Below are positions 1-6,210 of a stretch of 6,229 bases of DNA, in pieces (the first letter of the stretch is position 1; the number at the start of each line of letters is the position of its first letter). Made by a program: the position numbers and the translations under genes. The DNA comes from Dehalococcoidia bacterium (lineage in GTDB: Bacteria > Chloroflexota > Dehalococcoidia > JACPQF01): positions 1 to 6,229 of the forward strand of contig JAUSEJ010001011.1 in the NCBI GenBank assembly GCA_030650265.1, read 5' to 3'. The notes below the pieces were generated by a model. It worked only from the letters and a program-made list of their open reading frames with translations. It made no database searches and was not told the DNA's origin.

Positions 1-5
1 ATCAT

Positions 6-1226
6 CTAGCCAATCTTGAGCAGATGGCGACGCAGCAGGTTTAGAGCGCTGAGGCAAATGAGACGCTTATGCTCGGTGGTCGCCGCCCGCCTCAAAATGA
101 CCGGCTGGCTCCTTCCGACGCCGTTCTGACTCAGGCAGACAAGATGAGTCCCTGTGCCGCCATCGCCAGTCGCCGCCGGCAGGGAGACAAGACCGATATC
201 AGCGCCGAAATGAGCACGAACCCTTTCGGCGATGGCCTCACCCGGTTCTCCGTCGTCGCTAGCGTTGGCAAACCTGTTCGACTCGGTCACCGGAAATGGC
301 AGCATCTGGAGAGACGGGACAACCAGGCTTGCCTTGAAAAAGACGTCCTTGCCCTCGACACCGGTGAGAAGATTGGCGATCCATCCCCCGGTCGACACCT
401 CGGCCAAGGCCAAAGTGAGATTCTCTTCCAGAATGAGCCTGCCCACCACCCCTTCCAGTGTTTCATTGTCAGCGCCATAAATGTATGTCCCGAGGATGGA
501 ACGTATGCTGACCTCGGCAGAACCGAGTATGCCTTGTGCCTCCTCCCGATTGGCCGCCTTGGCGCCGATTCGGACATGAGTGCCATCCTGTTTGGCATAA
601 GTTGCCACGGTGGGATTCGCCGAGGATACCAGTTCTCTGATCGCTTCCTCCACGGCAGACTCTCCCATACCCATGACCTTTAAGGTCCTCGTCAACAATA
701 TCGTGTTTCCCTGCCGGAGCTGCAGCCTGGGCATCACCTCGCGCTCCCACATGCGGTACATTTCAAAGGGAACACCGGGCATAGCTACAACGACCTTGTC
801 ATCGCGCTCAACCCACCAGCCCGGCGCCGTTCCCACCGGATTGGGAAGAGATTGAGACGAGGGGATAAGTGTCGCCTGCTTGATATTTCGCTCCGGCATC
901 GGCAAACCCCGCCCCTCGAAGAATCCCCTAAGCGACTGGGCCAACTCGGGAGACAAAAACATCTGCTCGCCCATTAGATCCGCAATGGATTCTCTAGTCA
1001 GATCGTCCTCCGTGGGCCCAAGGCCGCCCGTAATGATAACCAGATCCGAACGCCCCCAGGCCCGCTCTAGAATCTCCACGACCCTTCCGCGGTTATCCCC
1101 AACCACCGACACCCAGTGCAGGTCAATACCCAGAGTGGGAAGATGCCTGGCAAGGTATGCGGCGTTCGAATCGACAATCTCGCCAAGTAGTAGCTCGGTT
1201 CCTACGGAAACAATTTCAGCTTTCAT
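6..1226 (-). CDS. cinA: CinA-family protein with degenerate C-terminal NMN deamidase-like domain
   Basis: The protein has 406 residues, close to the usual CinA length. Residues 1-170 are a molybdopterin-binding-like (MoaB/MogA fold) domain with IITGGLGPTEDD at 64-75 and MPGVPFEM at 149-156. Residues about 180-260 match the KH-like middle segment (PTVATYAK, YIYGADNETLE). Residues 271-406 correspond to the PncC/CinA-C domain, which in active relatives deamidates nicotinamide mononucleotide; the N-terminal part has been linked to ADP-ribose pyrophosphatase activity in some family members. Here the usual AESCTGG reads AEVSTGG (275-281), and the Tyr/Lys and GPGGG motifs are not recognisable, so deamidase activity is doubtful. 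I chose the ATG at 1226 rather than the upstream in-frame start at 1247 because the conserved family N-terminus begins there and GGAG lies 4 bases before it. The gene start overlaps the acetyltransferase stop by 11 bases. It is likely cytoplasmic. The family name is secure; the biochemical activity is not. Confidence 0.93.
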   Translation of the reverse strand: MKAEIVSVGTELLLGEIVDSNAAYLARHLPTLGIDLHWVSVVGDNRGRVVEILERAWGRSDLVIITGGLGPTEDDLTRESIADLMGEQMFLSPELAQSLRGFFEGRGLPMPERNIKQATLIPSSQSLPNPVGTAPGWWVERDDKVVVAMPGVPFEMYRMWEREVMPRLQLRQGNTILLTRTLKVMGMGESAVEEAIRELVSSANPTVATYAKQDGTHVRIGAKAANREEAQGILGSAEVSIRSILGTYIYGADNETLEGVVGRLILEENLTLALAEVSTGGWIANLLTGVEGKDVFFKASLVVPSLQMLPFPVTESNRFANASDDGEPGEAIAERVRAHFGADIGLVSLPAATGDGGTGTHLVCLSQNGVGRSQPVILRRAATTEHKRLICLSALNLLRRHLLKIG

Positions 1227-1758
1227 TTCGCTCCACCATCGCCTCATATTCTGAACGAAGGATTTCCATTATTACAAAGCGATAGGCGCCTTCAGTCGTA
1301 CGCCGGACCTCGTGAAAACCACAGCGGCGAAAGCAAGCCTGCGCTCGAAGATTCCAGTCCAGGGTATAGAGATAAACCCGCAGAAAGTCCGCTGTCTCGA
1401 AGATGTGCTTCAGAAGCAGGGTTATAGTCTCCCTGCCGTGGCCCCTGTTCCAGTAGCTCTTAGCGCCAATCACAATGCCCAGCTCAGCCTCTTTTCCCGG
1501 AACATCGATGTTGAAGTAGGTGCAATTGCCGATATGATGATTGCTCAGGTCGTCGACGGCGTAACGACGGCGATAGGGACCCGGATTTCTTAGCTCCAAT
1601 TCATATTCGGACAGGAATGAGGCGAACGATAGGCGCAGCGGCGCCGTGGCATCAAAACGCGCCAATTCATCATCACACCGCCAGGCGTAGTCGTCTCTGG
1701 CGTCCTCAACGGTCTTTGCCCTCAGCCTGACAAGCTTGCCTTCCTCGATAACGGTCAT
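1216..1758 (-). CDS. GNAT-family N-acetyltransferase (RimJ/RimL type)
   Basis: This 180-residue protein fits the single-domain Acetyltransf_3 (RimJ/RimL-like) family, which moves an acetyl group from acetyl-CoA to an amino group of a protein N-terminus or small molecule. The N-terminal strand VRLRAKTVEDA (10-20) is the usual opening. The acetyl-CoA pyrophosphate-binding motif A is visible as ELGIVIGAKSYWNRGHGRE (92-110), with the RGHGRE loop followed by a helix. The NLRAQACFRRCGFHEV stretch (136-151) matches the conserved motif B helix, where an Asn and the F..CGF signature sit near the CoA. Its ATG overlaps the gcvT stop as ATGA, and GGGAGGG lies 3 bases upstream, so translational coupling is likely. 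The substrate cannot be told from sequence; the neighbours do not point to one. Family call is firm, function open. Confidence 0.9.
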   Translation of the reverse strand: MTVIEEGKLVRLRAKTVEDARDDYAWRCDDELARFDATAPLRLSFASFLSEYELELRNPGPYRRRYAVDDLSNHHIGNCTYFNIDVPGKEAELGIVIGAKSYWNRGHGRETITLLLKHIFETADFLRVYLYTLDWNLRAQACFRRCGFHEVRRTTEGAYRFVIMEILRSEYEAMVERNES

Positions 1759-2858
1759 TGGCCCTCCCGCCGCCTATAGAAAGGTCTGCGAACGACCTCG
1801 GCTCTCACCGTTTTCTCCCGAATCACAATTTCCAACTCCTGGCCAGGCTGAGCCCATTCCGTTGAGACATACCCCATTCCAACTCCTTTGTCAAGGGTCG
1901 GGGAGTAAGTTCCGCTCGTGACGTGACCTATATTGGCGCCCTCTCTCGCTATGGCGTATTGTTCCCTTGGTATTCCCCTCTCAATCATCTGAAAACAGAC
2001 CAGCTTACGTCGGGCCTCCTCTTCTGCGATCCTGACGAGCGCCTGGCGCCCCACAAACTCCCCCTTGTCAAGCTTCACCACCCATCCCAATCCGGCCTCA
2101 AAAGGATTGGTTGTTAAGTCGATCTCATGGCCGTAGAGCGGAAGGGCCGCCTCCAGTCGAAGCGTATCTCTAGCACCCAACCCGCAGGGCATTGCACCCG
2201 CACCCACAACCGCTGCCCAGACATGTACAGTATCCGTATCTAACATCATAAACACCTCAAAGCCATCCTCACCGGTATAGCCCGTGCGCGCGACCAGAAC
2301 GTCCGCCCCGGCAAAACACATCTGCCGGCATTGCCTCGAGGGGATGCTAGCCAGATCGACATCGGCAAAAGGACGAAGGATGTCCAGCGCCCTGGGACCC
2401 TGCACCGCTATCGCGCCACACTTTCCCGTCAGAAGATCCACTTTAACAGCAAGACTGGCGGTCTTGCTCTGCCCGATCATCCGGTGGTAGACGCCACCGG
2501 CATTGACGGCGTTTCCAACCAGGAGGTATTCCTCCGGTCCATAACGAAATAGGTACGTATCGTCGATTATGGTGCCCTCATCCGAGCATATCAGATTGTA
2601 CTGACCACGGCCCACCACAAGTCCGGTCAGGTCGTTGGTGAGCATGCCTTGCAGCAAGGTGAAAACGTCCGGGCCCACGACTCGTATCTGGGCCATATGA
2701 CTTATGTCAAATGCGCCAACCGACCCCCGAACGGCGAGGTGCTCCTCGACAATGCTCCGAAACTGAACCGGTAGAAGCCACCCCGCAAACTCGACGATCC
2801 TGGCGCCTGTTCCCAGATGAACGTCATACAGAGGCGTCTTCTGAGGTTGTCCTTCCAC
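1755..2858 (-). CDS. gcvT: Aminomethyltransferase, glycine cleavage system T protein
   Basis: The T protein takes the aminomethyl group carried on the lipoyl arm of GcvH and, with tetrahydrofolate, releases ammonia and forms 5,10-methylene-THF. The 367-residue length is typical. Hallmarks in order: TPLYDVHLGTGARIVEFAGW (8-27), VGAFDISHM (47-55), MLTNDL (72-77), GTIIDD (95-100, carrying the conserved Asp pair thought to act in catalysis), AVQGPRA (151-157), RTGYTGEDGFEV (191-202), GLGARDTLRLEA (226-237), NPFEAGLGW (251-259), and the C-terminal barrel with SGTYSPTLDKGVGMGYV (315-331) and RRPFY. These favour true GcvT over the paralogue YgfZ. The start is GTG at 2858, with GGAGGA 5 bases upstream; it lies inside the Nudix gene, a 35-base overlap. 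GcvH and GcvP are not in this window, so the partners must be encoded elsewhere. Cytoplasmic. Very likely functional. Confidence 0.96.
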   Translation of the reverse strand: MEGQPQKTPLYDVHLGTGARIVEFAGWLLPVQFRSIVEEHLAVRGSVGAFDISHMAQIRVVGPDVFTLLQGMLTNDLTGLVVGRGQYNLICSDEGTIIDDTYLFRYGPEEYLLVGNAVNAGGVYHRMIGQSKTASLAVKVDLLTGKCGAIAVQGPRALDILRPFADVDLASIPSRQCRQMCFAGADVLVARTGYTGEDGFEVFMMLDTDTVHVWAAVVGAGAMPCGLGARDTLRLEAALPLYGHEIDLTTNPFEAGLGWVVKLDKGEFVGRQALVRIAEEEARRKLVCFQMIERGIPREQYAIAREGANIGHVTSGTYSPTLDKGVGMGYVSTEWAQPGQELEIVIREKTVRAEVVRRPFYRRREGQ

Positions 2859-3303
2859 GTTGTTCCTCCAAGCGCTTTACAGCTTCTTCAGCCTTGATCA
2901 GAATATCCTTCTCGTTGTCATAAGTCAAAATGCGACACGCTTCATCGATAGGAACCCACCTGACCAGGTCGAACTCCCTGTCGTGTCGCGAGATATCACC
3001 GCCCGTGGATCTCATGAGGAAATAATGGACGACCTTGTGAAGGCGAACTCGCTCCGGCACCCCCCAGAACCAGAATTCGATCGCCCCAAGCGCAGCGACT
3101 ATCTCAGCACGTAGTCCCGTTTCCTCCCTCACCTCCCGGATAGCCGCATCCTCGATCATCTCTCCCGGCGCCGGCGTTCCCTTCGGTAAGGTCCACGTGG
3201 CGTTTTGGACTCGCCCGCATATTACCACGTGTGGGGCCCCGTTTTCCAGACAAAAGACAATTCCACCAGCCGATACGGCACGCTTGCCTGAGCTTCTAGC
3301 CAA
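2824..3303 (-). CDS. Nudix hydrolase (MutT/Ap4A-hydrolase-like)
   Basis: The 159-residue protein has a perfect Nudix box, GX5EX7REUXEEXGU, at residues 42-64 (G42, E48, REVREETGL 56-64). These residues bind divalent metal and cleave nucleoside diphosphates linked to another group. The preceding WTLPKG (37-42) and following EFWFW and LHKVVHYFLM (76-97) resemble Nudix proteins annotated as diadenosine polyphosphate or oxidised-nucleotide hydrolases, but the substrate cannot be assigned. The C-terminus (137-150) is a charged helix. The start is taken as TTG at 3303: an in-frame TAG lies directly upstream, GGAG sits 9 bases before it, and no ATG or GTG occurs before the conserved domain core. It is the first gene of the minus-strand operon and its 3' end overlaps gcvT. 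Family call is very secure; the exact start is fairly secure. Confidence 0.93.
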   Translation of the reverse strand: MARSSGKRAVSAGGIVFCLENGAPHVVICGRVQNATWTLPKGTPAPGEMIEDAAIREVREETGLRAEIVAALGAIEFWFWGVPERVRLHKVVHYFLMRSTGGDISRHDREFDLVRWVPIDEACRILTYDNEKDILIKAEEAVKRLEEQRGRTTSEDASV

Positions 3304-3399
3304 CTACTTTCACTCCAGCTCAATGCCGGACAAAGCATTTGGACCCACAAGGACCATTCTCCGGCCTCCCCCGCCTCGCCATTCTTCCCTAATCATCCC

Positions 3400-3428
3400 A
3401 TTTTATGCCTCTGCAAGCAATTAGTCAA
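3400..3428 (-). promoter_or_regulatory. Sigma-70-type promoter for the Nudix-gcvT-GNAT-cinA operon
   Basis: Read on the minus strand, TTGACT (3423-3428) is followed by a 17-base spacer and TAAAAT (3400-3405). Each hexamer differs from the consensus by one base and the spacing is optimal. Transcription would begin near 3393, giving a leader of about 90 bases before the Nudix TTG. It is the best promoter match in the window and is placed correctly for the four-gene operon. Assignment rests on sequence only. Confidence 0.72.
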
Positions 3429-3513
3429 ACAAACATACGACCAAGACTACCGGCTGGATGTATGACACCGAACCGCCTGATCATGTCATTCGCTGGTAAG
3501 CACCCGGATAACG

Positions 3514-3522
3514 TGCTAGAAT
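3514..3522 (+). promoter_or_regulatory. Possible extended -10 promoter for the ROK kinase gene
   Basis: TGCTAGAAT matches an extended -10 element (TGn then TAGAAT, one mismatch to TATAAT). No good -35 hexamer lies at the usual distance; TGGTAA at 3494-3499 is a poor match. If used, transcription would start near 3529 and both palindromes would lie in a leader of about 150 bases. An alternative start nearer the gene cannot be excluded. Confidence 0.35.
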
Positions 3523-3564
3523 GGACCTCAGATACTTATTACTGTTAGACATGCACTGTATACC

Positions 3565-3602
3565 GTCTGGGTGAATCCTTCCGTTGAAGGATTCACCCAG
3601 AC
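3565..3602. repeat. Perfect 17-bp inverted repeat (palindrome 1)
   Basis: Arms 3565-3581 and 3586-3602 are exact reverse complements around the 4-base loop CGTT. The arm begins GTCTGGGTGAATCCTTC. No T-run follows on either strand, so it does not look like an ordinary intrinsic terminator, and no gene ends here. In RNA it would be a very stable hairpin; in DNA it is large enough for a dimeric regulator. Its inner core, ATCCTTC-N4-GAAGGAT, recurs at 3617-3634. Confidence 0.85.
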
Positions 3603-3616
3603 AAGTTGGCAACCCG

Positions 3617-3634
3617 ATCCTTCTACTGAAGGAT
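3617..3634. repeat. Second copy of the palindromic core (palindrome 2)
   Basis: Arms ATCCTTC (3617-3623) and GAAGGAT (3628-3634) flank the loop TACT. The arms are identical to the inner seven bases of palindrome 1, while the loop differs (CGTT there). The centres of the two copies are 42 bases apart, about four helical turns. Conserved arms with a changed spacer resemble paired operator half-sites or paired RNA stems in front of the ROK gene. The role is inferred. Confidence 0.75.
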
Positions 3635-3640
3635 ACCGAA

Positions 3641-3665
3641 ACAGACCGGGACAGACCGGGACAGA
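3641..3665 (+). repeat. 10-bp direct tandem repeat, 2.5 copies
   Basis: ACAGACCGGG occurs twice head to tail (3641-3650, 3651-3660), followed by a partial third copy ACAGA that runs into the ROK Shine-Dalgarno sequence. It looks like a recent local duplication. Changes in copy number would move the upstream palindromes relative to the gene start by whole units of 10 bases, close to one helical turn. Confidence 0.85.
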
Positions 3666-3669
3666 GGAG
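3664..3669 (+). promoter_or_regulatory. Ribosome binding site fixing the GTG start of the ROK kinase
   Basis: GAGGAG lies 8 bases before the GTG at 3678, an ideal spacing. It supports this GTG as the start, immediately ahead of the conserved DLVVAIDLGGT opening of the protein. Confidence 0.8.
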
Positions 3670-3677
3670 TCGCCAAA

Positions 3678-4640
3678 GTGGACAGGGATCTCGTTGTCGC
3701 TATCGATCTTGGGGGCACACGAATACGAGCGGCGCTGGTCAACTCGGCAGGGAAGGTCCTCGACCGGAGGTCACTACCAACCTTGGCCGGCGAAGGCCGC
3801 GACAGCGTTATCGAGAGAATCCTGATGGCGGCGAATCAAATAATCCAGACGGTCGGGTCTGAACGCCTTTCCGCCATCGGGATTGGCGCCCCTGGCCCCC
3901 TTGATTTTCGCACCGGTGTGGTTATGAGCGCGCCAAACCTCCCCGGTTGGCACGATGTGCCGTTGCGAAGCATCATGGAAGCCTCGCTAGGCCTGCCCGT
4001 TGTTTTGGGTAACGATGCTAACCTTGCCGCCTTCGGCGAGGCGACCAACGGGGCGGGAAAAGGTACAGACAATCTCATCTACATCACGGTGAGCACAGGC
4101 ATAGGCGGGGGCGTGGTGGTGGACGGCAAGCTGTTGTTGGGCGAACGGGGCCTGGCAGCAGAGGTAGGGCATATGGCCATCGAAGCCTTTGGCCCGACCT
4201 GCAGTTGCGGCAACGTGGGCTGTTTGGAAGCCCTGGCCTCTGGAACCGCCATCGCCAGAAAGGCGCGTGAGCGTATTGCCGCGGGATGTCAAACGATCAT
4301 ATCCACCCTACTGGCTGAGCAAGGCGGCGAAATCACGGCCCGGATGGTAGTGGAGGCGGCCAAACAAGACGACCGGCTTGCCAAAGAGATCATGGAAGCC
4401 GCGGCTACGTATCTGGGAGTTGGCGTCGTAAACCTGCTGCACCTGTTCAACCCAAAAATGGTGATACTTGGCGGTGGCGTTTCCCACGCCGGCAACCTCC
4501 TGTTCGATCCGGTAAAGCGAGTGGTTGCCGCGCGGGCGATGCCCGCCTACACGGAAGGTCTCACCATTACCCCTGCTGCCCTCGGCGACGATGCGGGACT
4601 ACTTGGCGCCGCGGCTCTGGCGCTGACATCTCCAGTCTGA
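3678..4640 (+). CDS. ROK-family sugar kinase, probable glucokinase
   Basis: The 320-residue protein is a ROK-family (repressor/ORF/kinase) enzyme of normal length, probably phosphorylating glucose or a related hexose with ATP in the cytoplasm. Visible motifs: the phosphate-binding loop AIDLGGTRIRAALV (8-21), GIGAPGPLD (68-76), GNDANLAAFGE (111-121, with the catalytic-base Asp at 113), STGIGGGVV (139-147), and the ROK zinc site, EVGH (162-165) plus CSCGNVGCLE (175-184), where His165 and three Cys (175, 177, 182) would hold zinc. VILGGGVSHAG (262-272) is the adenosine-binding strand. There is no N-terminal helix-turn-helix, so this is a kinase and not a ROK repressor. ROK proteins with these motifs include glucokinases but also N-acetylglucosamine, N-acetylmannosamine and fructose kinases; the substrate is not certain. 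It stands alone on the plus strand, preceded by twin palindromes that may control it. The start is GTG. Confidence 0.94.
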   Translation: MDRDLVVAIDLGGTRIRAALVNSAGKVLDRRSLPTLAGEGRDSVIERILMAANQIIQTVGSERLSAIGIGAPGPLDFRTGVVMSAPNLPGWHDVPLRSIMEASLGLPVVLGNDANLAAFGEATNGAGKGTDNLIYITVSTGIGGGVVVDGKLLLGERGLAAEVGHMAIEAFGPTCSCGNVGCLEALASGTAIARKARERIAAGCQTIISTLLAEQGGEITARMVVEAAKQDDRLAKEIMEAAATYLGVGVVNLLHLFNPKMVILGGGVSHAGNLLFDPVKRVVAARAMPAYTEGLTITPAALGDDAGLLGAAALALTSPV

Positions 4641-4891
4641 CCCCTGTCCCCGATCAAACAAATGCACATCATACCTGAGCGACAAATAGACCGAATTATT
4701 CGACCACAATTACCGAAAGCGATTGGCAAAACAATCAGATCGGAGGCCAGGGTCTTTGAGGCGTCGCAATATGGGAGGGAATAAATAGTGGCTGCCATCA
4801 CTTAAGTGGCAGCCAATAGATGGGCAAAGCGGATTCTTCCGAAAGGGCCTCCAAACAAAGTTTCGCGTCTGCCCCAGGCGCTTATCGTCGT
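4641..4891. other. Convergent intergenic gap
   Basis: This 251-base gap lies between the ends of the ROK kinase and the helicase gene. Apart from one hairpin at 4789-4815 I see nothing: reading frames crossing it show no recognisable domain and no convincing ribosome binding site. No clear terminator for the ROK gene is visible immediately after its stop. Confidence 0.75.
4781..4815 (-). terminator. Probable intrinsic terminator of the DEAD-box helicase gene
   Basis: A perfect 9-base stem (TGGCTGCCA at 4789-4797 with TGGCAGCCA at 4807-4815) encloses a 9-base loop. On the minus strand the stem is followed by CTATTTAT, a moderately U-rich tail, whereas the plus-strand side has no T-run. It lies 76 bases beyond the helicase stop, so it most likely ends that transcript. 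It could also weakly stop ROK transcription from the other side. Confidence 0.6.
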
Positions 4892-6088
4892 CTATCTTCG
4901 GGCAAACACCTGCCTTCGCACTGGCGGCCGGACTTGAATACGAACACGGTCCCGTTCTGGAGCCGGAGCGGAGTAGTCAAAACCCGGCAGCGTCCTGAGT
5001 TCCAGCTTGGTATTGAGGGCACGCTCGATATCACGCACCATTAGAGCGTCTGCCGCCGTGACAAGGGTGAACGCATCGCCTAGTTGGTCTACGCGCCCCG
5101 TACGGCCAATGCGATGCGTGTAGGCTTCCAGACCGTCGGGCATATCGTAATTGATGACGTGCGAAATGCTCGAGATATCGATGCCACGGGCAGCAATATC
5201 GGTGGCCACCAGGATCTTGATTGAGCCGGTACGGAACCCATCCAGCGCGGCCTGACGCCTCGGCTGAGACAGATTCCCCTGCAGCGAGGTCGCTCTGAAA
5301 CCTGCTGCCTTTATCTCCTGGGCAAGACGCTCGGCCCGAATCTTAGTGCGGGTGAAAACCAGTACAGAATCCGTTTCGATTTGATACAGGAGTTCCATCA
5401 GCAGAGGCGTCTTTAGATGTTGCTTAACCGGAAACAAGGCGTGAGAAACCGATGCTACCGGCGCCTGATTGTCCACTTGAATGCTTATCGGATCGTGAAG
5501 GATATCCTCCACCAAACGTCGGATCTCCGGCGACATGGTGGCCGAGAAAAGAAGCGTCTGTCGCGGCTTCATCAAACAACGTAAGATATTGCGGATGTCG
5601 GGGAGAAAACCCATATCGAACATCCGGTCTGCTTCGTCGATTACGAGAACTTCGACATCTGACAGGTCGATGGAACCTCGCCACACATGATCCAGCAGAC
5701 GCCCGGGGCAGGCAACCACAATATCGATCCCGTTACGCAGGATAAGGCTCTGCTGGTCCATGTTCACTCCACCGTAAATGGCAACGCTTCGGAGCCCGGT
5801 GCGCTTTCCAAGTTGGCAAACAGCCTCGCAAGTTTGCTCGGCTAATTCGCGGGTGGGTGACATAACGAGGGCACGGACCCGGCCCCTCGGGCCGTCTAAC
5901 AAACGCTGTAAAGTTGGGAGGACGAACGCGGCCGTCTTACCAGTGCCGGTCTGGGCCAGACCGATCACGTCGCGGCCACTCATGATTGATGGTATTCCCT
6001 GACGCTGAATGGGGGTAGGGGTAGTGTAACCTTGCGCCCGCACACCGGCTAGGATGTCCAGACTAAAATTGAAATTGTCGAAACTCAC
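4892..6088 (-). CDS. DEAD-box ATP-dependent RNA helicase, RhlE-like
   Basis: The 398-residue protein has the full set of superfamily 2 DEAD-box motifs: Q motif with F3/F6 and PTPIQ (24-28), Walker A AQTGTGKT (45-52), PTRELAEQ (78-85), GG (106-107), ACPGRLLD (126-133), DEAD (151-154), SAT (182-184), VLVFTRTK (242-249), ATDIAARGID (295-304) and HRIGRTGR (325-332). It would unwind short RNA duplexes using ATP, typically in ribosome assembly, RNA decay or cold adaptation. The MSF-DNFNFSLDIL opening and DEADRMFDMGF segment favour the RhlE subgroup over CsdA or DbpA; there is no C-terminal RNA-recognition domain, only a short basic tail rich in Arg (379-398). Motif Ib has Cys where Thr is usual. 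The start is GTG at 6088, with GAGAGG 4 bases upstream. It is monocistronic within the window. Confidence 0.95.
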   Translation of the reverse strand: MSFDNFNFSLDILAGVRAQGYTTPTPIQRQGIPSIMSGRDVIGLAQTGTGKTAAFVLPTLQRLLDGPRGRVRALVMSPTRELAEQTCEAVCQLGKRTGLRSVAIYGGVNMDQQSLILRNGIDIVVACPGRLLDHVWRGSIDLSDVEVLVIDEADRMFDMGFLPDIRNILRCLMKPRQTLLFSATMSPEIRRLVEDILHDPISIQVDNQAPVASVSHALFPVKQHLKTPLLMELLYQIETDSVLVFTRTKIRAERLAQEIKAAGFRATSLQGNLSQPRRQAALDGFRTGSIKILVATDIAARGIDISSISHVINYDMPDGLEAYTHRIGRTGRVDQLGDAFTLVTAADALMVRDIERALNTKLELRTLPGFDYSAPAPERDRVRIQVRPPVRRQVFARR

Positions 6089-6204
6089 AAAACCTCTCTA
6101 TCATTATGTGAATTCTAGTCATAGTTGGGGTCATCTTACACTCGCGGTAGAACTGAGGCGAATTCCCCGAAAAGTACGGCAACCTAAACTTGAACTACGC
6201 TCTT

Positions 6205-6210
6205 ATTATA
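6205..6210 (-). promoter_or_regulatory. Possible -10 box for the helicase gene
   Basis: On the minus strand a consensus TATAAT lies 117-122 bases upstream of the GTG start. A matching -35 element at 16-18 bases would fall across the window edge (about 6227-6234), so it cannot be checked here. If real, the transcript has an untranslated leader of about 110 bases. Confidence 0.4.

Larger units (their letters stand above)
3304..3677. other. Divergent intergenic region
   Basis: This 374-base stretch separates the minus-strand Nudix operon from the plus-strand ROK kinase. The left half carries the operon promoter and its leader. The right half carries a possible plus-strand promoter, two palindromes sharing the same core, and a 10-base tandem repeat ending at the ROK Shine-Dalgarno sequence. 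I see no tRNA and no protein domain in any frame. Confidence 0.85.

Noticed and set aside
69..683. A 204-codon open frame on the plus strand
   Set aside because: It lies wholly opposite cinA, shows no recognisable domain, and the minus-strand frame is a clear family member. It is an antisense shadow.
1227..1247. Upstream in-frame start for CinA adding seven residues
   Set aside because: The extra MRRWWSE is not part of the family N-terminus, and the internal ATG has its own GGAG sequence at a usable distance.
3565..3602. Palindrome 1 as an intrinsic terminator
   Set aside because: There is no T-run on either side and no gene ends nearby; both flanking genes start away from it.
3678..4640. 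ROK protein as a transcriptional repressor acting on the twin palindromes
   Set aside because: The protein begins directly with the kinase phosphate-binding loop and has no helix-turn-helix domain, so it cannot be a classical ROK repressor.
4547..4801. An 84-codon minus-strand frame across the end of the ROK gene
   Set aside because: Most of it is opposite the ROK coding sequence, its start lies within the loop of the terminator-like hairpin, and no domain is recognisable.
4820..5044. A 74-codon plus-strand frame at the end of the helicase gene
   Set aside because: It largely overlaps the helicase C-terminus in antisense, lacks a good ribosome binding site and has no recognisable domain.
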